45,123 bases of DNA from an uncultured Gammaproteobacteria bacterium (GTDB taxonomy: Bacteria > Pseudomonadota > Gammaproteobacteria > HyVt-429), in NCBI GenBank assembly GCA_947259975.1, contig CAMYOD010000056.1:1-45123 (forward strand), given 5' to 3'. The notes below the pieces were generated by a model. That model saw only the letters and a list, made by a program, of their open reading frames with translations. It did no database searches and was not told the DNA's origin. Each line of letters begins with the position of its first letter. Position 1 is the stretch's first letter. Made by a program: the position numbers and the translations under genes. This document shows, piece by piece, positions 15,696 to 25,047 of the stretch.

Positions 15696-16444
15696 TATTT
15701 ACCATCGCGGCGCGGGAGCTGCGCGCATTGTTTCTGTCACCGTTGGCCTGGACCATCCTCGCGGTCATCCAGGTGATCCTGGCGTATTTGTTCCTGAGCC
15801 ATGTGGATGACTACATGGCATGGAAGTCCCGCCTGATGCAATTCGAAAGTCCGGTCGGCGTGACCGAATTTATCGTCGCGCAATTATTCGGTAACGCGTC
15901 CATCATACTGTTGCTGATCGTACCGTTGATCACCATGCGACTGGTCAGCGAAGAACGACGTAACCGTACTCTGGCGCTGTTGTACAGTGCGCCGATCTCC
16001 ATGACCGAGATCGTGCTCGGCAAGTATCTCGGCATCATGCTGTTTCTGTTCGTGGTGCTGGGCCTCATGGCGCTGATGCCGCTCGCCTTATTGGCCGGCG
16101 GTAGTCTGGATTTCGGTATTCTCGCCGCCGGCCTGCTCGGTCTGGCGCTGTTGCTGGGCTGCTTCGCGGCGGTGGGATTATTCATGTCCACCCTCACCCA
16201 GTACCCCACGGTGGCCGCCATCGCCACGTTCGGCGCGCTGCTGCTGTCCTGGTTGCTGAACTGGGGCCGCGAAAGCGATTCGGCGACCGGCAACACGCTC
16301 GCTTACCTGTCTCTGCTGAATCACTATGAGCCGTTTCTGCGCGGTGTGTTCGATACCGCGGACGCCGCTTTTTATGTACTCGTGATCGTGACGTTCCTGG
16401 TGCTCAGCATCCGGCGCCTGGACGCGGATCGTCTGGGGGGTTAG
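15692..16444 (+). CDS. ABC-2 type permease, GldF-like
   Basis: A 250-residue integral membrane protein with about six hydrophobic segments. An N-terminal helix (LSPLAWTILAVIQVILAYLF) is followed by a periplasmic loop, then helices around ASIILLLIVPLITMRLVSEE, the ABC-2 coupling region with ERRNRTLALLYSAPIS, and further helices to the C-terminus. It matches the GldF/NosY-type permease family. ATGA overlap with the ATPase gene and one base before the next gene's GTG (16446) indicate an operon. It should form the membrane part of the complex with the upstream ATPase. Confidence 0.85.
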   Translation: MIFTIAARELRALFLSPLAWTILAVIQVILAYLFLSHVDDYMAWKSRLMQFESPVGVTEFIVAQLFGNASIILLLIVPLITMRLVSEERRNRTLALLYSAPISMTEIVLGKYLGIMLFLFVVLGLMALMPLALLAGGSLDFGILAAGLLGLALLLGCFAAVGLFMSTLTQYPTVAAIATFGALLLSWLLNWGRESDSATGNTLAYLSLLNHYEPFLRGVFDTADAAFYVLVIVTFLVLSIRRLDADRLGG

Positions 16445-16445
16445 C

Positions 16446-17789
16446 GTGCGCGTTTCTTCCGGTTCCCTGCTGAAGCTGCGTCTCACCAACGCCGGATCGG
16501 TGATCTTGTTCCTGGCCGTGGTCGGTGTGCTCATGTGGCTCAGCCAGCAATACCACGCGCGTCTCGATTGGACCGCCGCCGGCCGCCATTCCCTGTCGGA
16601 GGCCAGCGCAGCGGTGCTGGAGCGCCTCGACCAACCGATTGCCGTAACCGCATTCATGCGCAGCGGCGATGAGGCGCGCACCCTGGCCAAGGATCTGATA
16701 GCGCGCTACCAGCGGGTCTATCCGGAGATGACGCTGGTGTTTGTGAATCCGGACACGAATCCGACCCGCACCCGCGAGGCCGGCATCGTCTCTGAACGGG
16801 CCCTGTTGATCGAGTACGGCAAGGGCAGCGAGCGGGTCCAGCAATTCACCGAAGAGTCACTGACCAATGCTTTGGCGCGACTGGTGCGGGGACAGGAACG
16901 CAACATCGCGTTTCTGACCGGACACGGCGAACGTCGACCGGACCGACAAGGTAATCACGATCTTTCGAGCTGGGCAACGCAAATGACCAAGCGCGGATTG
17001 CGTGCCGTGACACTACGGCTGGGCGCCGATGCGGCGGCCCTCGAACAGGCCTCGGTGCTGGTTATCGCAAGTCCGAGCACGCGCCTGCTCGCCGGTGAAC
17101 TGAAACAGATTCGTAGCTACGTGGCCGGCGGCGGCAATCTGCTGTGGCTGCATGATCCGGACAGCGACACCGGTCTCGAGTCTCTGGCCGAGCAGCTCGG
17201 TGTGGAGTTCGAACCGGGTGTGGTGGTGGACCCGGCCTCCCAGTTGCTGACCGGCGCGTCGGCGGACTTCATCGTCGTCGCGAACTACGGCACGCATCCA
17301 ATCGTGCGTGGCTTGGATTCGGAATCCCTGTATCCGGCCGCGGCCGCGATGCGGGTGGCGCCGCCCGAAGGCTGGCGCGCGACGCCGATCCTCGACACCC
17401 TGCCGACCGCCTGGTCTGAGACCGGCCTCATGCAAAAGGAAATCCGTTTTGACGAAGGTAAGGATATCGGCGGACCGCTGGACATCGCCTTCGCGCTGAC
17501 CCGGGATCACGAAGACCGCGAACAACGTATCGTGATCATCGGTGACGGTGATTTCGTCTCCAATACGTTTGTCGCCAATGGCGGCAATCTCGACCTGGCC
17601 ATGAATCTGATTAACTGGGTGGGTCATGACGACGCTTACATCGATATGCCATCGCGTATTGCCGCGGATGTGGATCTGAATCTGTCGCGGACCTGGCAGC
17701 TGATTATTTCGTTTGGCTTCCTGATCGTACTGCCGCTCGCACTGGTTGGTATCGGCGTGACCGGCTGGTGGTGGCGGCGCAAGCGCTAG
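16446..17789 (+). CDS. GldG-like ABC transporter auxiliary protein
   Basis: A 447-residue protein anchored by an N-terminal helix (about residues 15-33, AGSVILFLAVVGVLMWL) and a C-terminal helix (about 420-440) ending in WWWRRKR. The part between is a periplasmic ABC_transp_aux/GldG domain: the early motif RHSLSEASAAVL, FLTGHGERRPD, and late VIIGDGDFVSN with NLINWV. The same order of ATPase, permease, GldG and DUF4340 occurs in many proteobacterial genomes. The start is GTG 16446, one base after the permease's stop. Substrate and function are unknown. Confidence 0.85.
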   Translation: MRVSSGSLLKLRLTNAGSVILFLAVVGVLMWLSQQYHARLDWTAAGRHSLSEASAAVLERLDQPIAVTAFMRSGDEARTLAKDLIARYQRVYPEMTLVFVNPDTNPTRTREAGIVSERALLIEYGKGSERVQQFTEESLTNALARLVRGQERNIAFLTGHGERRPDRQGNHDLSSWATQMTKRGLRAVTLRLGADAAALEQASVLVIASPSTRLLAGELKQIRSYVAGGGNLLWLHDPDSDTGLESLAEQLGVEFEPGVVVDPASQLLTGASADFIVVANYGTHPIVRGLDSESLYPAAAAMRVAPPEGWRATPILDTLPTAWSETGLMQKEIRFDEGKDIGGPLDIAFALTRDHEDREQRIVIIGDGDFVSNTFVANGGNLDLAMNLINWVGHDDAYIDMPSRIAADVDLNLSRTWQLIISFGFLIVLPLALVGIGVTGWWWRRKR

Positions 17790-17803
17790 CCGCCGGTCGC
17801 GAC

Positions 17804-18664
17804 ATGAATCGTCGTTTGCTACTCAACCTGGGCCTGGCCATCGCGCTGGTCGCGCTGGTTTCGGTCGCCGTGCTGCGCCCCGGAGTCGAGGTGCCGGACG
17901 ATTCCATCACACTGGCGCCGTTGCAACGTGATGCCATCAATGTCATTCGGGTGCAAAGCGGCGTCGGCGCACCGATCCAGCTGGAGAAAAGCGACGGTGC
18001 GTGGCGCGTTACCGTACCGCTGTCGGCGCGCGCCAATTCTTTCTGGGTAAACAATTTGCTCGACATCATCGACCTGGAAAGCCGTACCCGCTTTCCGGCA
18101 CAGGCCACTCAGCTGCAGGAGTACGGGCTCGAGTCGCCCGTGGCGGTGGCACGGTTCGATGATGTCGAAGTTCAGTTCGGCGCGGCGCATCCGATCGGGA
18201 CCGAGCGCTATGCGCGGGTGGGTGATGAGATCCATGTCATTGCCGATAATCACATGCGTTTCTTGCGTGGCGTGGTTGACGATTTCATCGACACCCGGTT
18301 TCTCGACGAAAACGCAAGCATCGAGTCGATCGAGCTGGCGGATTTCCGCGTCGAGAGACACGATGGCGCCTGGCGACGGCTGCCGGAGCAACCGGCGTTG
18401 ACCAGCGATGCCCTGGTTGATTTCATCGAACAATGGCGTCTCGTGCGCGCGTTGCGGGTGAAACCCCATGCAGGCGCCGCGGCCGGCGAAACAATCCGCA
18501 TCACGCTGCGCCCTGGTGACGCGCCGGACGCGGAACCGACGACGCTCACGGTGGGCGTGCTGGCGCGTACGCCGGAGTTGATCCTGCTGCGCCCGGACGA
18601 GGGGCTCGCGTACCACCTTACCGCAGAGCTGGGCGAGCGTTTGCTTCATCTGCGGGCCGAGTAA
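17804..18664 (+). CDS. DUF4340 domain protein
   Basis: A 286-residue protein with one N-terminal membrane helix or signal anchor (LLLNLGLAIALVALVSVAVL), followed by a DUF4340-type domain: repeated beta-rich units such as IQLEKSDGAWRV and FRVERHDGAWRRL, with the characteristic LQEYGLESP and FGAAHPIGTERYARV. ATG 17804 is preferred to the upstream GTG at 17768, which overlaps the GldG-like gene by 22 bases. The stop shares a base with the mutM start (TAATG). It is the regular fourth member of GldAFG-type loci and is predicted periplasmic. No enzymatic motif is seen. Confidence 0.8.
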   Translation: MNRRLLLNLGLAIALVALVSVAVLRPGVEVPDDSITLAPLQRDAINVIRVQSGVGAPIQLEKSDGAWRVTVPLSARANSFWVNNLLDIIDLESRTRFPAQATQLQEYGLESPVAVARFDDVEVQFGAAHPIGTERYARVGDEIHVIADNHMRFLRGVVDDFIDTRFLDENASIESIELADFRVERHDGAWRRLPEQPALTSDALVDFIEQWRLVRALRVKPHAGAAAGETIRITLRPGDAPDAEPTTLTVGVLARTPELILLRPDEGLAYHLTAELGERLLHLRAE

Positions 18665-19479
18665 TGCCCGAGCTGCCGGAAGTCGAAACCACCCGGCGCG
18701 GCATCGCGCCGCATCTTATCGGCCATCGGGTGCGCACGGTGCAGGTCCATGATCGTCGTTTGCGTTGGCCGGTGCCTGCGGCAATCAGTAAACAGGTGCC
18801 GGGCCAGACGATACGTGCGCTGCGCCGGCGCGGAAAATATCTCCTGTTCGAACTCGACCACGGGCACGTGATCGTGCATTTGGGGATGTCCGGCAGTCTG
18901 CGGATCGCCACCGGCGACGAACCGCGCCGGCCCTATGAACACGTGGTCTTCGTGCTTGATAACGGCGAGCGGCTGGCGCTGCGTGATCCCCGGCGTTTCG
19001 GCTGCGTGTTGTGGACCGACGCGGACCCGGAACAACACCGGCTGCTGGTCGGCATCGGACCCGAGCCTCTGTCCCGTGCCTGTAGCGGCGACTACCTGTA
19101 TCGCCTGTCGCGTGGGCGCAAACCGGCGGTGAAGTCCTTCATCATGGACGCGCGGGTGATCGCCGGGGTCGGCAATATCTACGCCAGCGAGGCCCTGTTT
19201 CGTGCCGGCATCCACCCGGCCCGCGCCGCGGGGCGCATCAGTCGACAGCGTTACCAAGGCTTGGCGCGCGCCATCAAGGCAACCCTGCGTGACGCCATCG
19301 CCGCCGGCGGCACCACCTTGCGGGACTTCCGCGGCGGCGACGGTCGGCCGGGCTATTTCCGCGCCGCGCTCAAGGTCTATGGCCGTGCCGAATGTCCCTG
19401 CGGGCGCTGCGGCGCGCCCATCCGCCAGCGCCAGATCGGGCAGCGGTCCAGTTTCTACTGTGCCCGCTGCCAGCACTGA
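18664..19479 (+). CDS. mutM: Formamidopyrimidine-DNA glycosylase (Fpg)
   Basis: Base-excision repair enzyme removing 8-oxoguanine and formamidopyrimidines, with AP lyase activity. The product is 271 residues. The N-terminus MPELPEVETTRRG supplies the catalytic Pro and Glu; RRGKYLLF holds the conserved Lys58, and the helix-two-turn-helix includes VAGVGNIYASEALF-type sequence (IAGVGNIYASEALF). The C-terminal zinc finger has four cysteines (CPCGRCGAP ... YCARC). TAATG overlap with the DUF4340 gene suggests it is the last gene of that transcript. No terminator is obvious in the 241-base AT-richer gap after it. Confidence 0.97.
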   Translation: MPELPEVETTRRGIAPHLIGHRVRTVQVHDRRLRWPVPAAISKQVPGQTIRALRRRGKYLLFELDHGHVIVHLGMSGSLRIATGDEPRRPYEHVVFVLDNGERLALRDPRRFGCVLWTDADPEQHRLLVGIGPEPLSRACSGDYLYRLSRGRKPAVKSFIMDARVIAGVGNIYASEALFRAGIHPARAAGRISRQRYQGLARAIKATLRDAIAAGGTTLRDFRGGDGRPGYFRAALKVYGRAECPCGRCGAPIRQRQIGQRSSFYCARCQH

Positions 19480-19625
19480 TTCGGCACGATTCCGGCATCA
19501 TCTTTGGGCGTATCCGCCTATAATTACAGCGGGTTCCTGATACCGTTTGTCAAAAAAGTGTTAAATCTTATTGATATAGATCGATTTTTTTGCATAAATT
19601 GCTTTCCTGGGCCAAACTCTTATTG

Positions 19626-19654
19626 TTGGTTTGGTTATTGGCGCCGTCTATACT
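19626..19654 (+). promoter_or_regulatory. Promoter of the dynamin-like gene
   Basis: TTGGTT (19626-19631), a 17-base spacer and TATACT (19649-19654), about 65 bases before the ATG at 19721, within a stretch clearly richer in A/T than its surroundings. Confidence 0.55.
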
Positions 19655-19720
19655 GCGATGAATAAGATTCGCTCTTGAAGGACCGAGAAAAACGATATAA
19701 GCCGAGGGGAGCTGTAGGAC

Positions 19721-21721
19721 ATGTCTAGAGAGTTCGAACAACCGGATCGTATTGAACAGGAATTCGAGCACTACGCCGAATGGCGCGCGCGGTTGCAGTC
19801 CGCAATCAAGACCTATCGCGAGTGGCTGTACAAGCACGAGCTGAGTGACGCCCGCACGGATCAACGCCTCGACGACATTATTGCCACGCTGAAGGACAAC
19901 CGCCTTTATATCGCGTTCGTGGCGGAATATTCGCGCGGCAAATCCGAGCTGATCAATGCGGTTTTCTTCGCCAAATTCGGCCAGCGCGTGCTGCCTTCGG
20001 CCGCCGGGCGCACCACCATGTGCCCGACCGAGCTGCTGTATGACCAGGAGAATCCGCCCTACGTTCGTCTGTTGCCGATCGAAACGCGCAAGACGAGCAC
20101 CACCATTTCCGAATACAAGGGTTTCCCCGACGAGTGGGAGGCCATTCCTCTGGACACCTCCGATCCGGAGAACGTCGCCGAGGCCTTGCGCAAGATTGCC
20201 GACGTCAAGATCGTGCCACCGGAAGACGCGCAGAAGATGGGTCTGCATATCGCTGCAGACGAGGCCCACGAAGACGGCATGCATATCACCGAGGACGGGC
20301 GCGTCGAAATTCCGGCCTGGCGCCATGCCGTCATCAATATGCCGCATCCCTTATTGCAGGAAGGTCTGGTCATTCTCGACACGCCGGGCCTGAATGCCCT
20401 GGGTGCGGAACCGGAGCTGACATTGAACCTGTTGGCGAGCGCGCATGCTGTCGTGTTTATTCTCGCTGCCGATACCGGCGTCACCAAGTCCGATATGGCC
20501 GTGTGGCGCGATCATATTCGCCGCGCGGAAAGCAAGTCGCACAAGGGCGCGCTGGTGGTATTGAACAAGATCGATTCGCTGTGGGATGGGATTCGCGACT
20601 GGGATGAGGTCGAGAGCGAGATCAACCAGCAGAAAACAAGTGTGGCGAAGACCCTCGATGTTTCGGAATCGATGATCTATCCGATCTCCGCGCAAAAGGC
20701 GTTGCTGGGCAAGATTCGCAATGACGAGGAGTTATTGGCGCAGAGCCGTGCACTGGCACTGGAAGACGCGCTTGCCAATGTCATCATTCCGCAAAAGCGC
20801 GACATCGTGCGGGCGAACGTGGAAGGCGATCTCGAGGAAGTCACCAATTCCATGCGCGCGCTGCTCGATCATCGCGTCAAGGGCATCGAGGATCACGTTG
20901 CCGAGCTTGACATGTTGAACACGACCAACGCGGAAGTCATTGATGACATCATGGCAAAGGTGAAGGCCGACAAGGCGCATCTGGAAAAAAGCCTGCAGCG
21001 CTTTCAGGCGACGCGTAGCATTTTCTCCCAGCAGACCAATCTGTTGTATACGCACCTTAATCCGAAGAACATCAACAGTCTGGTGGCCGAGACCAAGAAG
21101 GATATGTCGACCAGTCTGACCACGGGCGGCCTCAAGACGCACATGCAGAAATTTTTCGCCCGTGCGCAAGCGTCCATGGATGAGGTCACCGGGCAGTCCC
21201 GCGAGATCAAGGAGCTGATGGAAGGGGTCTACAGCAAATTTACGCAGGATCATGGATTGGCCGGCGTCAAACCTGGCAACTTCTCAACCGCGAAATATCT
21301 ACGCGAGCTGAAAAGTATCCAGGCCAAACACGAGCAATACTTGAGCGGCATGTCGCTGGTGATGACCGAGCAGATGGGTGTCATCCGCAAGTTTTTCGAA
21401 TCCGCCGTGGTGGCGACGCGCAACGTCTACAAGCGCGCCAACCGGGACGTGGATAGCTGGCTCAAGACCATCATGTCGCCGATGGAGACCCAGGTGCGCG
21501 AGCACCAGGTGCAGCTACGGCGCCGGCTCGAGAGTATCAAGCGCATTCATCATGCCACGGATTCGCTGGATTCACGCATCGAGGAACTGCAGCATGTGCG
21601 GGACGGTTTTGCGGAGCAGGAAGCGAGGATGACAGAGCTGGTCGGCAGCATGACCGCCGCGCTCAACGACGAGCCGATGATGGATCTCAGCCAGATCGAG
21701 ATTATCGACGAAAGCGCCTAG
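19721..21721 (+). CDS. Bacterial dynamin-like GTPase
   Basis: A 666-residue large GTPase. The G1 loop is AEYSRGKSELIN (residues 68-79, with Ala where Gly is usual at the first position), switch I lies around RTTMCPTELLY, G3 is ILDTPGLNALG and G4 is VVLNKIDSLWD. The rest is long and mostly helical (about residues 340-640) with coiled-coil stretches, as expected of the stalk of bacterial dynamin-like proteins, which remodel or surveil membranes. No membrane helix is evident. It stands alone: its own promoter precedes it and the minus-strand ggt gene follows after 45 bases. The lack of a second dynamin gene is notable, since many bacteria carry pairs. Its physiological role is unknown. Confidence 0.85.
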   Translation: MSREFEQPDRIEQEFEHYAEWRARLQSAIKTYREWLYKHELSDARTDQRLDDIIATLKDNRLYIAFVAEYSRGKSELINAVFFAKFGQRVLPSAAGRTTMCPTELLYDQENPPYVRLLPIETRKTSTTISEYKGFPDEWEAIPLDTSDPENVAEALRKIADVKIVPPEDAQKMGLHIAADEAHEDGMHITEDGRVEIPAWRHAVINMPHPLLQEGLVILDTPGLNALGAEPELTLNLLASAHAVVFILAADTGVTKSDMAVWRDHIRRAESKSHKGALVVLNKIDSLWDGIRDWDEVESEINQQKTSVAKTLDVSESMIYPISAQKALLGKIRNDEELLAQSRALALEDALANVIIPQKRDIVRANVEGDLEEVTNSMRALLDHRVKGIEDHVAELDMLNTTNAEVIDDIMAKVKADKAHLEKSLQRFQATRSIFSQQTNLLYTHLNPKNINSLVAETKKDMSTSLTTGGLKTHMQKFFARAQASMDEVTGQSREIKELMEGVYSKFTQDHGLAGVKPGNFSTAKYLRELKSIQAKHEQYLSGMSLVMTEQMGVIRKFFESAVVATRNVYKRANRDVDSWLKTIMSPMETQVREHQVQLRRRLESIKRIHHATDSLDSRIEELQHVRDGFAEQEARMTELVGSMTAALNDEPMMDLSQIEIIDESA

Positions 21722-21766
21722 CCGCTGCCCCGCCGGAACTTCACCCGGTTTGTCTCCACGCCTGGC

Positions 21767-23491
21767 CTAGCGAACGAGCGCCAGGCCCTCGCCCCGCGGA
21801 TCGCTGGCCGCCGTGATCTTGCCGTTGCGTTTATCCCAAAGAATGGCCTGCATGTTGCCGTAGCCCCGCCGCGAGCCGTAACCATAATCCTTGCGATGCA
21901 GCTTATGCCCACGGTCAGTGAGCGCCTTTCGCACCGTATCGCTGAAGGCTTCGGGCTCGTACACCAGTTTGTCGGGTACATACTGGTGATGAAAGCGTGG
22001 CAGCGCCACCCAGTCAGCCACCGTGCCGCGGCGGTGGGCAAATTCCAGGCCGGCCAGCAATACCATGGTGATGATGCGGCTGCCGCCGGGGGTGCCGACG
22101 ATGAGAACCCGATCATCGGTTTCGAAGAAGGTCGGGCTCATGCTGGACAGGGGCCGCTTGCCCGGTGCGATCGCATTGGCCTCGCCGCCGATCAGACCAT
22201 ACAGATTGCCGACGCCGGGCTTGGCAGCGAAATCATCCATCTCATTGTTCAGCACCACCCCGGTGCCCGGCGGCATGAAGCCGGAGCCAAAGGGGTAATT
22301 GATGCTTAAGGTCGCAGCCACCCGGTTACCATCACGATCGATGACCGAAAAATGTGTCGTATCGGTGCCCCGGGGTCGCGAGCGCGTCGTCAGTGCGGCG
22401 CTTGGTGTCGCAGCATCGGTAATGTCGGCGCGCAGATCCTGCAGATACTTTCGGCTCAGCAGGCGCGGTGTGTCGATGCTGACGAAATCCGAATCGCCGA
22501 GATAGATCGCCCGGTCGCGATAGGCCCGACGCATGGCCTCGACGATATGATGTATGCGTTCGTCCTGTTGCATGCGCGCGAGCGCGCGGCCCTCCAGCAT
22601 GCCCAACATCTGCAGCAAGACGATGCCGCCGGACGACGGCGGCGCCGCGGATGTGATGCGCATGCCCCGATACTGCCCCGTGATGGGCTGCCGCTCGGCG
22701 ATACGATATTGGGCGAGATCATCGAGACTCCAGATGCCGCCGGCGGCACGCACGCCCTCGACCAGACGTTGCGCGACCGGGCCGCCATAGAAACCGTCAT
22801 GACCCTGCACGGCGATCGCCTCCAAAGTCGTGGCGAGATCGGCCTGTTTGATCAGGTAATCGAGCGCGGGCACGAAACCGCGGTCGAGAAAGGCATCGGT
22901 GGCCGCGGGCGATGCCAGCAGGACATCCAGGCGGCGCTCCGCCAATGCGCGGTATTGTTCGGTGACCGGGAAGCCGTCACGGGCGTAGCGGATCGCCGGC
23001 GCGAGCGAGGTTGCCAGCGGCAGGCGGCCGAACTTAGTCGCGATATGCGCCAGCGCCGCGGGTACACCGGGAATCGCGGCTGCCAACGGTCCCACTACCG
23101 AGCGCTTGGGAATCACTTCGCCTTGATCGTCGAGGTACATGTCCCGCGTCGCCGCCAGGGGCGCGCGTTCGCGACCGTCTACCATGACCTGGTGGCCGTC
23201 GGCGGCCCGGTGCAGAAGCCAGAAACCGCCGCCGCCAATGCCGGAGCCCATGGGTTCGACGACGGCCAGGGCGGCGCTGACCGCGACCGCGGCATCGAAG
23301 GCGTTGCCGCCGGCGTCGAGAACTTCGAACCCGGCGCGGGTCGCCAGGGGATGGGCCGCGGCGATGGCCGCGGCGGCGGGGTGGGCGACCGGTGCGAGTT
23401 CCCGCACACAGCCGGTACCCAGCATAAGCGCCGCAAGTAAAACCATGGCGAGCCATGGTCGGCGCCGGTTAAACATGCGTGGCGGTCGCAT
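21767..23491 (-). CDS. ggt: Gamma-glutamyltransferase
   Basis: Periplasmic Ntn-hydrolase that cleaves glutathione and other gamma-glutamyl compounds. The preprotein is 574 residues. It has an N-terminal signal (residues about 8-28) ending near LGTGC; the lipobox is poor, so lipidation is uncertain. The large subunit contains AGGNAFDAAVAVSAAL and GSGIGGGGF. The autocleavage site and catalytic Thr are at about residues 378-380, DTTHFSVID. The small subunit has NNEMDDF, KRPLSSMSPT and GTPGGSRI. ATG 23491 has a clear AGAGGG site upstream; an in-frame start at 23527 lacks one. It is separated from the ferredoxin gene by a terminator, so it is its own unit. Confidence 0.93.
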   Translation of the reverse strand: MRPPRMFNRRRPWLAMVLLAALMLGTGCVRELAPVAHPAAAAIAAAHPLATRAGFEVLDAGGNAFDAAVAVSAALAVVEPMGSGIGGGGFWLLHRAADGHQVMVDGRERAPLAATRDMYLDDQGEVIPKRSVVGPLAAAIPGVPAALAHIATKFGRLPLATSLAPAIRYARDGFPVTEQYRALAERRLDVLLASPAATDAFLDRGFVPALDYLIKQADLATTLEAIAVQGHDGFYGGPVAQRLVEGVRAAGGIWSLDDLAQYRIAERQPITGQYRGMRITSAAPPSSGGIVLLQMLGMLEGRALARMQQDERIHHIVEAMRRAYRDRAIYLGDSDFVSIDTPRLLSRKYLQDLRADITDAATPSAALTTRSRPRGTDTTHFSVIDRDGNRVAATLSINYPFGSGFMPPGTGVVLNNEMDDFAAKPGVGNLYGLIGGEANAIAPGKRPLSSMSPTFFETDDRVLIVGTPGGSRIITMVLLAGLEFAHRRGTVADWVALPRFHHQYVPDKLVYEPEAFSDTVRKALTDRGHKLHRKDYGYGSRRGYGNMQAILWDKRNGKITAASDPRGEGLALVR

Positions 23492-23552
23492 ACAATACCC
23501 TCTAGTCGTTGTAATTATGTTGCGCATTATTCTATTGCATGCCGCCGCGGAT

Positions 23553-23580
23553 CAAAAAAAAGGCGGCTCGTAGCCGCCTT
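23553..23580 (-). terminator. Rho-independent terminator of the coaD-ferredoxin unit
   Basis: Read leftward: a 9-bp stem (AAGGCGGCT / AGCCGCCTT, 23560-23568 with 23572-23580) with a 3-base loop, followed by a run of T on the minus strand (23554-23561). It lies 20 bases after the ferredoxin stop. Confidence 0.85.
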
Positions 23581-23599
23581 GCCTTCACATTATTGACCG

Positions 23600-23875
<276 letters not shown>

Positions 23876-23916
23876 TCATGCTGAATAGCGCGGGCAGTAT
23901 AATGGGAATGCCCGCG

Positions 23917-24396
23917 CTAACCCAATCTATCTTTGAGCGCGGTGACAACCGCCGGATGCAGGAATTCCGACACGTCACCGCCGAGGCGCGCGATTTCACG
24001 CACCAGCGATGCGGACACAAAGGTATGTTTCTCGCCCGGCGTCAGGAACACGGTTTCCAGGTCGGGCGCGAGCCGCCGGTTCATCGCCGCCATCTGGAAT
24101 TCGTAATCGAAGTCGGACACGGCGCGCAGACCGCGCAGGATAACGCTCGCACCTTCGCGTCGCGCACAATCGATCAGCAGGTCGGAGAAACCGACGACCC
24201 GGACGTGGTCCACTTCCGCCAGGGCCTGCCGGGCAAGATCGATGCGTTGCGCCAGATCGAACATCGGTGACTTGTCGGTATTGGCGGCAATCGCAACGAT
24301 GACTTCGTCAAACAGGTGCGTCGCCCGGGCCACGATATCCACATGCCCATTGGTGATGGGGTCAAAGGTTCCAGGATAAAGGGCGACGGCTCCCAT
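23917..24396 (-). CDS. coaD: Phosphopantetheine adenylyltransferase
   Basis: Fourth step of coenzyme A synthesis: transfers AMP from ATP to 4'-phosphopantetheine. The product is 159 residues, hexameric in relatives. The nucleotidyltransferase motif is [18 protein letters not shown] (T/HxGH family). Also present are [18 protein letters not shown] and the ISSS-like [19 protein letters not shown]. The start MGAVALYPG is canonical. It lies between rsmD (upstream, 49 bases) and ferredoxin (downstream, 62 bases); rsmD-coaD-ferredoxin is a conserved operon. Confidence 0.97.
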   Translation of the reverse strand: MGAVALYPGTFDPITNGHVDIVARATHLFDEVIVAIAANTDKSPMFDLAQRIDLARQALAEVDHVRVVGFSDLLIDCARREGASVILRGLRAVSDFDYEFQMAAMNRRLAPDLETVFLTPGEKHTFVSASLVREIARLGGDVSEFLHPAVVTALKDRLG

Positions 24397-24445
24397 GGGT
24401 TTGCTCTGTCTGTCGGTCTGTGAGATCGGTAAGTGTGCGTGCCGC

Positions 24446-25033
24446 TCAGGGCCGGCGGGCGAGATGATAGCCTACGCGCCCGGCGATCTTGCTGTGCACC
24501 AGCTCCCAGGCCGGTGGCAGTGGCAGCGGCTCCAGTTCACGCTCGCACTCGATATAAACAAGACTGCCACTTTTAACCCAACCGCGGTCCTCGAGCAAGG
24601 CGCAAACGGGCGCGATGCAGCCGCTGGCATAGGGTGGATCGATAAACACCACATCCATGGGTGTCGCGGGCTGCGCCAGAAATGCGTCGACGCCCATCTC
24701 CATCACTTCCGCATGCTGTGCCCCGAGCCGCGCAATGTTTGCGCGGATCGCGGCGGCGGCCTCCGCATCCTGCTCGACGAATACCGCGCTGGCGGCGGCC
24801 AGCGAGAGCGCCTCCAGTCCCAATGCGCCGCTGCCGGCGTAAAGATCGAGACAGCGGGTGCCGGCTACCGATGGCCGCAGCCAGTTAAACAGGGTTTCGC
24901 GGACGCGATCCGGGGTCGGCCGCAGGTTCGGTCGATCGACGAAGTGCACGCGGCGACCGCGCCAGCGACCGCCGATAATACGGACATCGTTACGCCGCGT
25001 CGGTGGCGAGCGGTGTTTCGGCACGGGTGCCAA
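24446..25033 (-). CDS. rsmD: 16S rRNA (guanine-966-N2)-methyltransferase
   Basis: Methylates G966 of 16S rRNA in the assembled small subunit. The product is 195 residues. It has the N-terminal [13 protein letters not shown] and [18 protein letters not shown]-binding [15 protein letters not shown], and the catalytic DPPY in [10 protein letters not shown]. The start may be TTG 25033 or GTG 25024; neither has a strong ribosome binding site. The gene begins 14 bases after the M16 protease gene and leads into coaD. Confidence 0.95.
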   Translation of the reverse strand: MAPVPKHRSPPTRRNDVRIIGGRWRGRRVHFVDRPNLRPTPDRVRETLFNWLRPSVAGTRCLDLYAGSGALGLEALSLAAASAVFVEQDAEAAAAIRANIARLGAQHAEVMEMGVDAFLAQPATPMDVVFIDPPYASGCIAPVCALLEDRGWVKSGSLVYIECERELEPLPLPPAWELVHSKIAGRVGYHLARRP

Positions 25034-25047
25034 CTGCAGCGCGTGAC

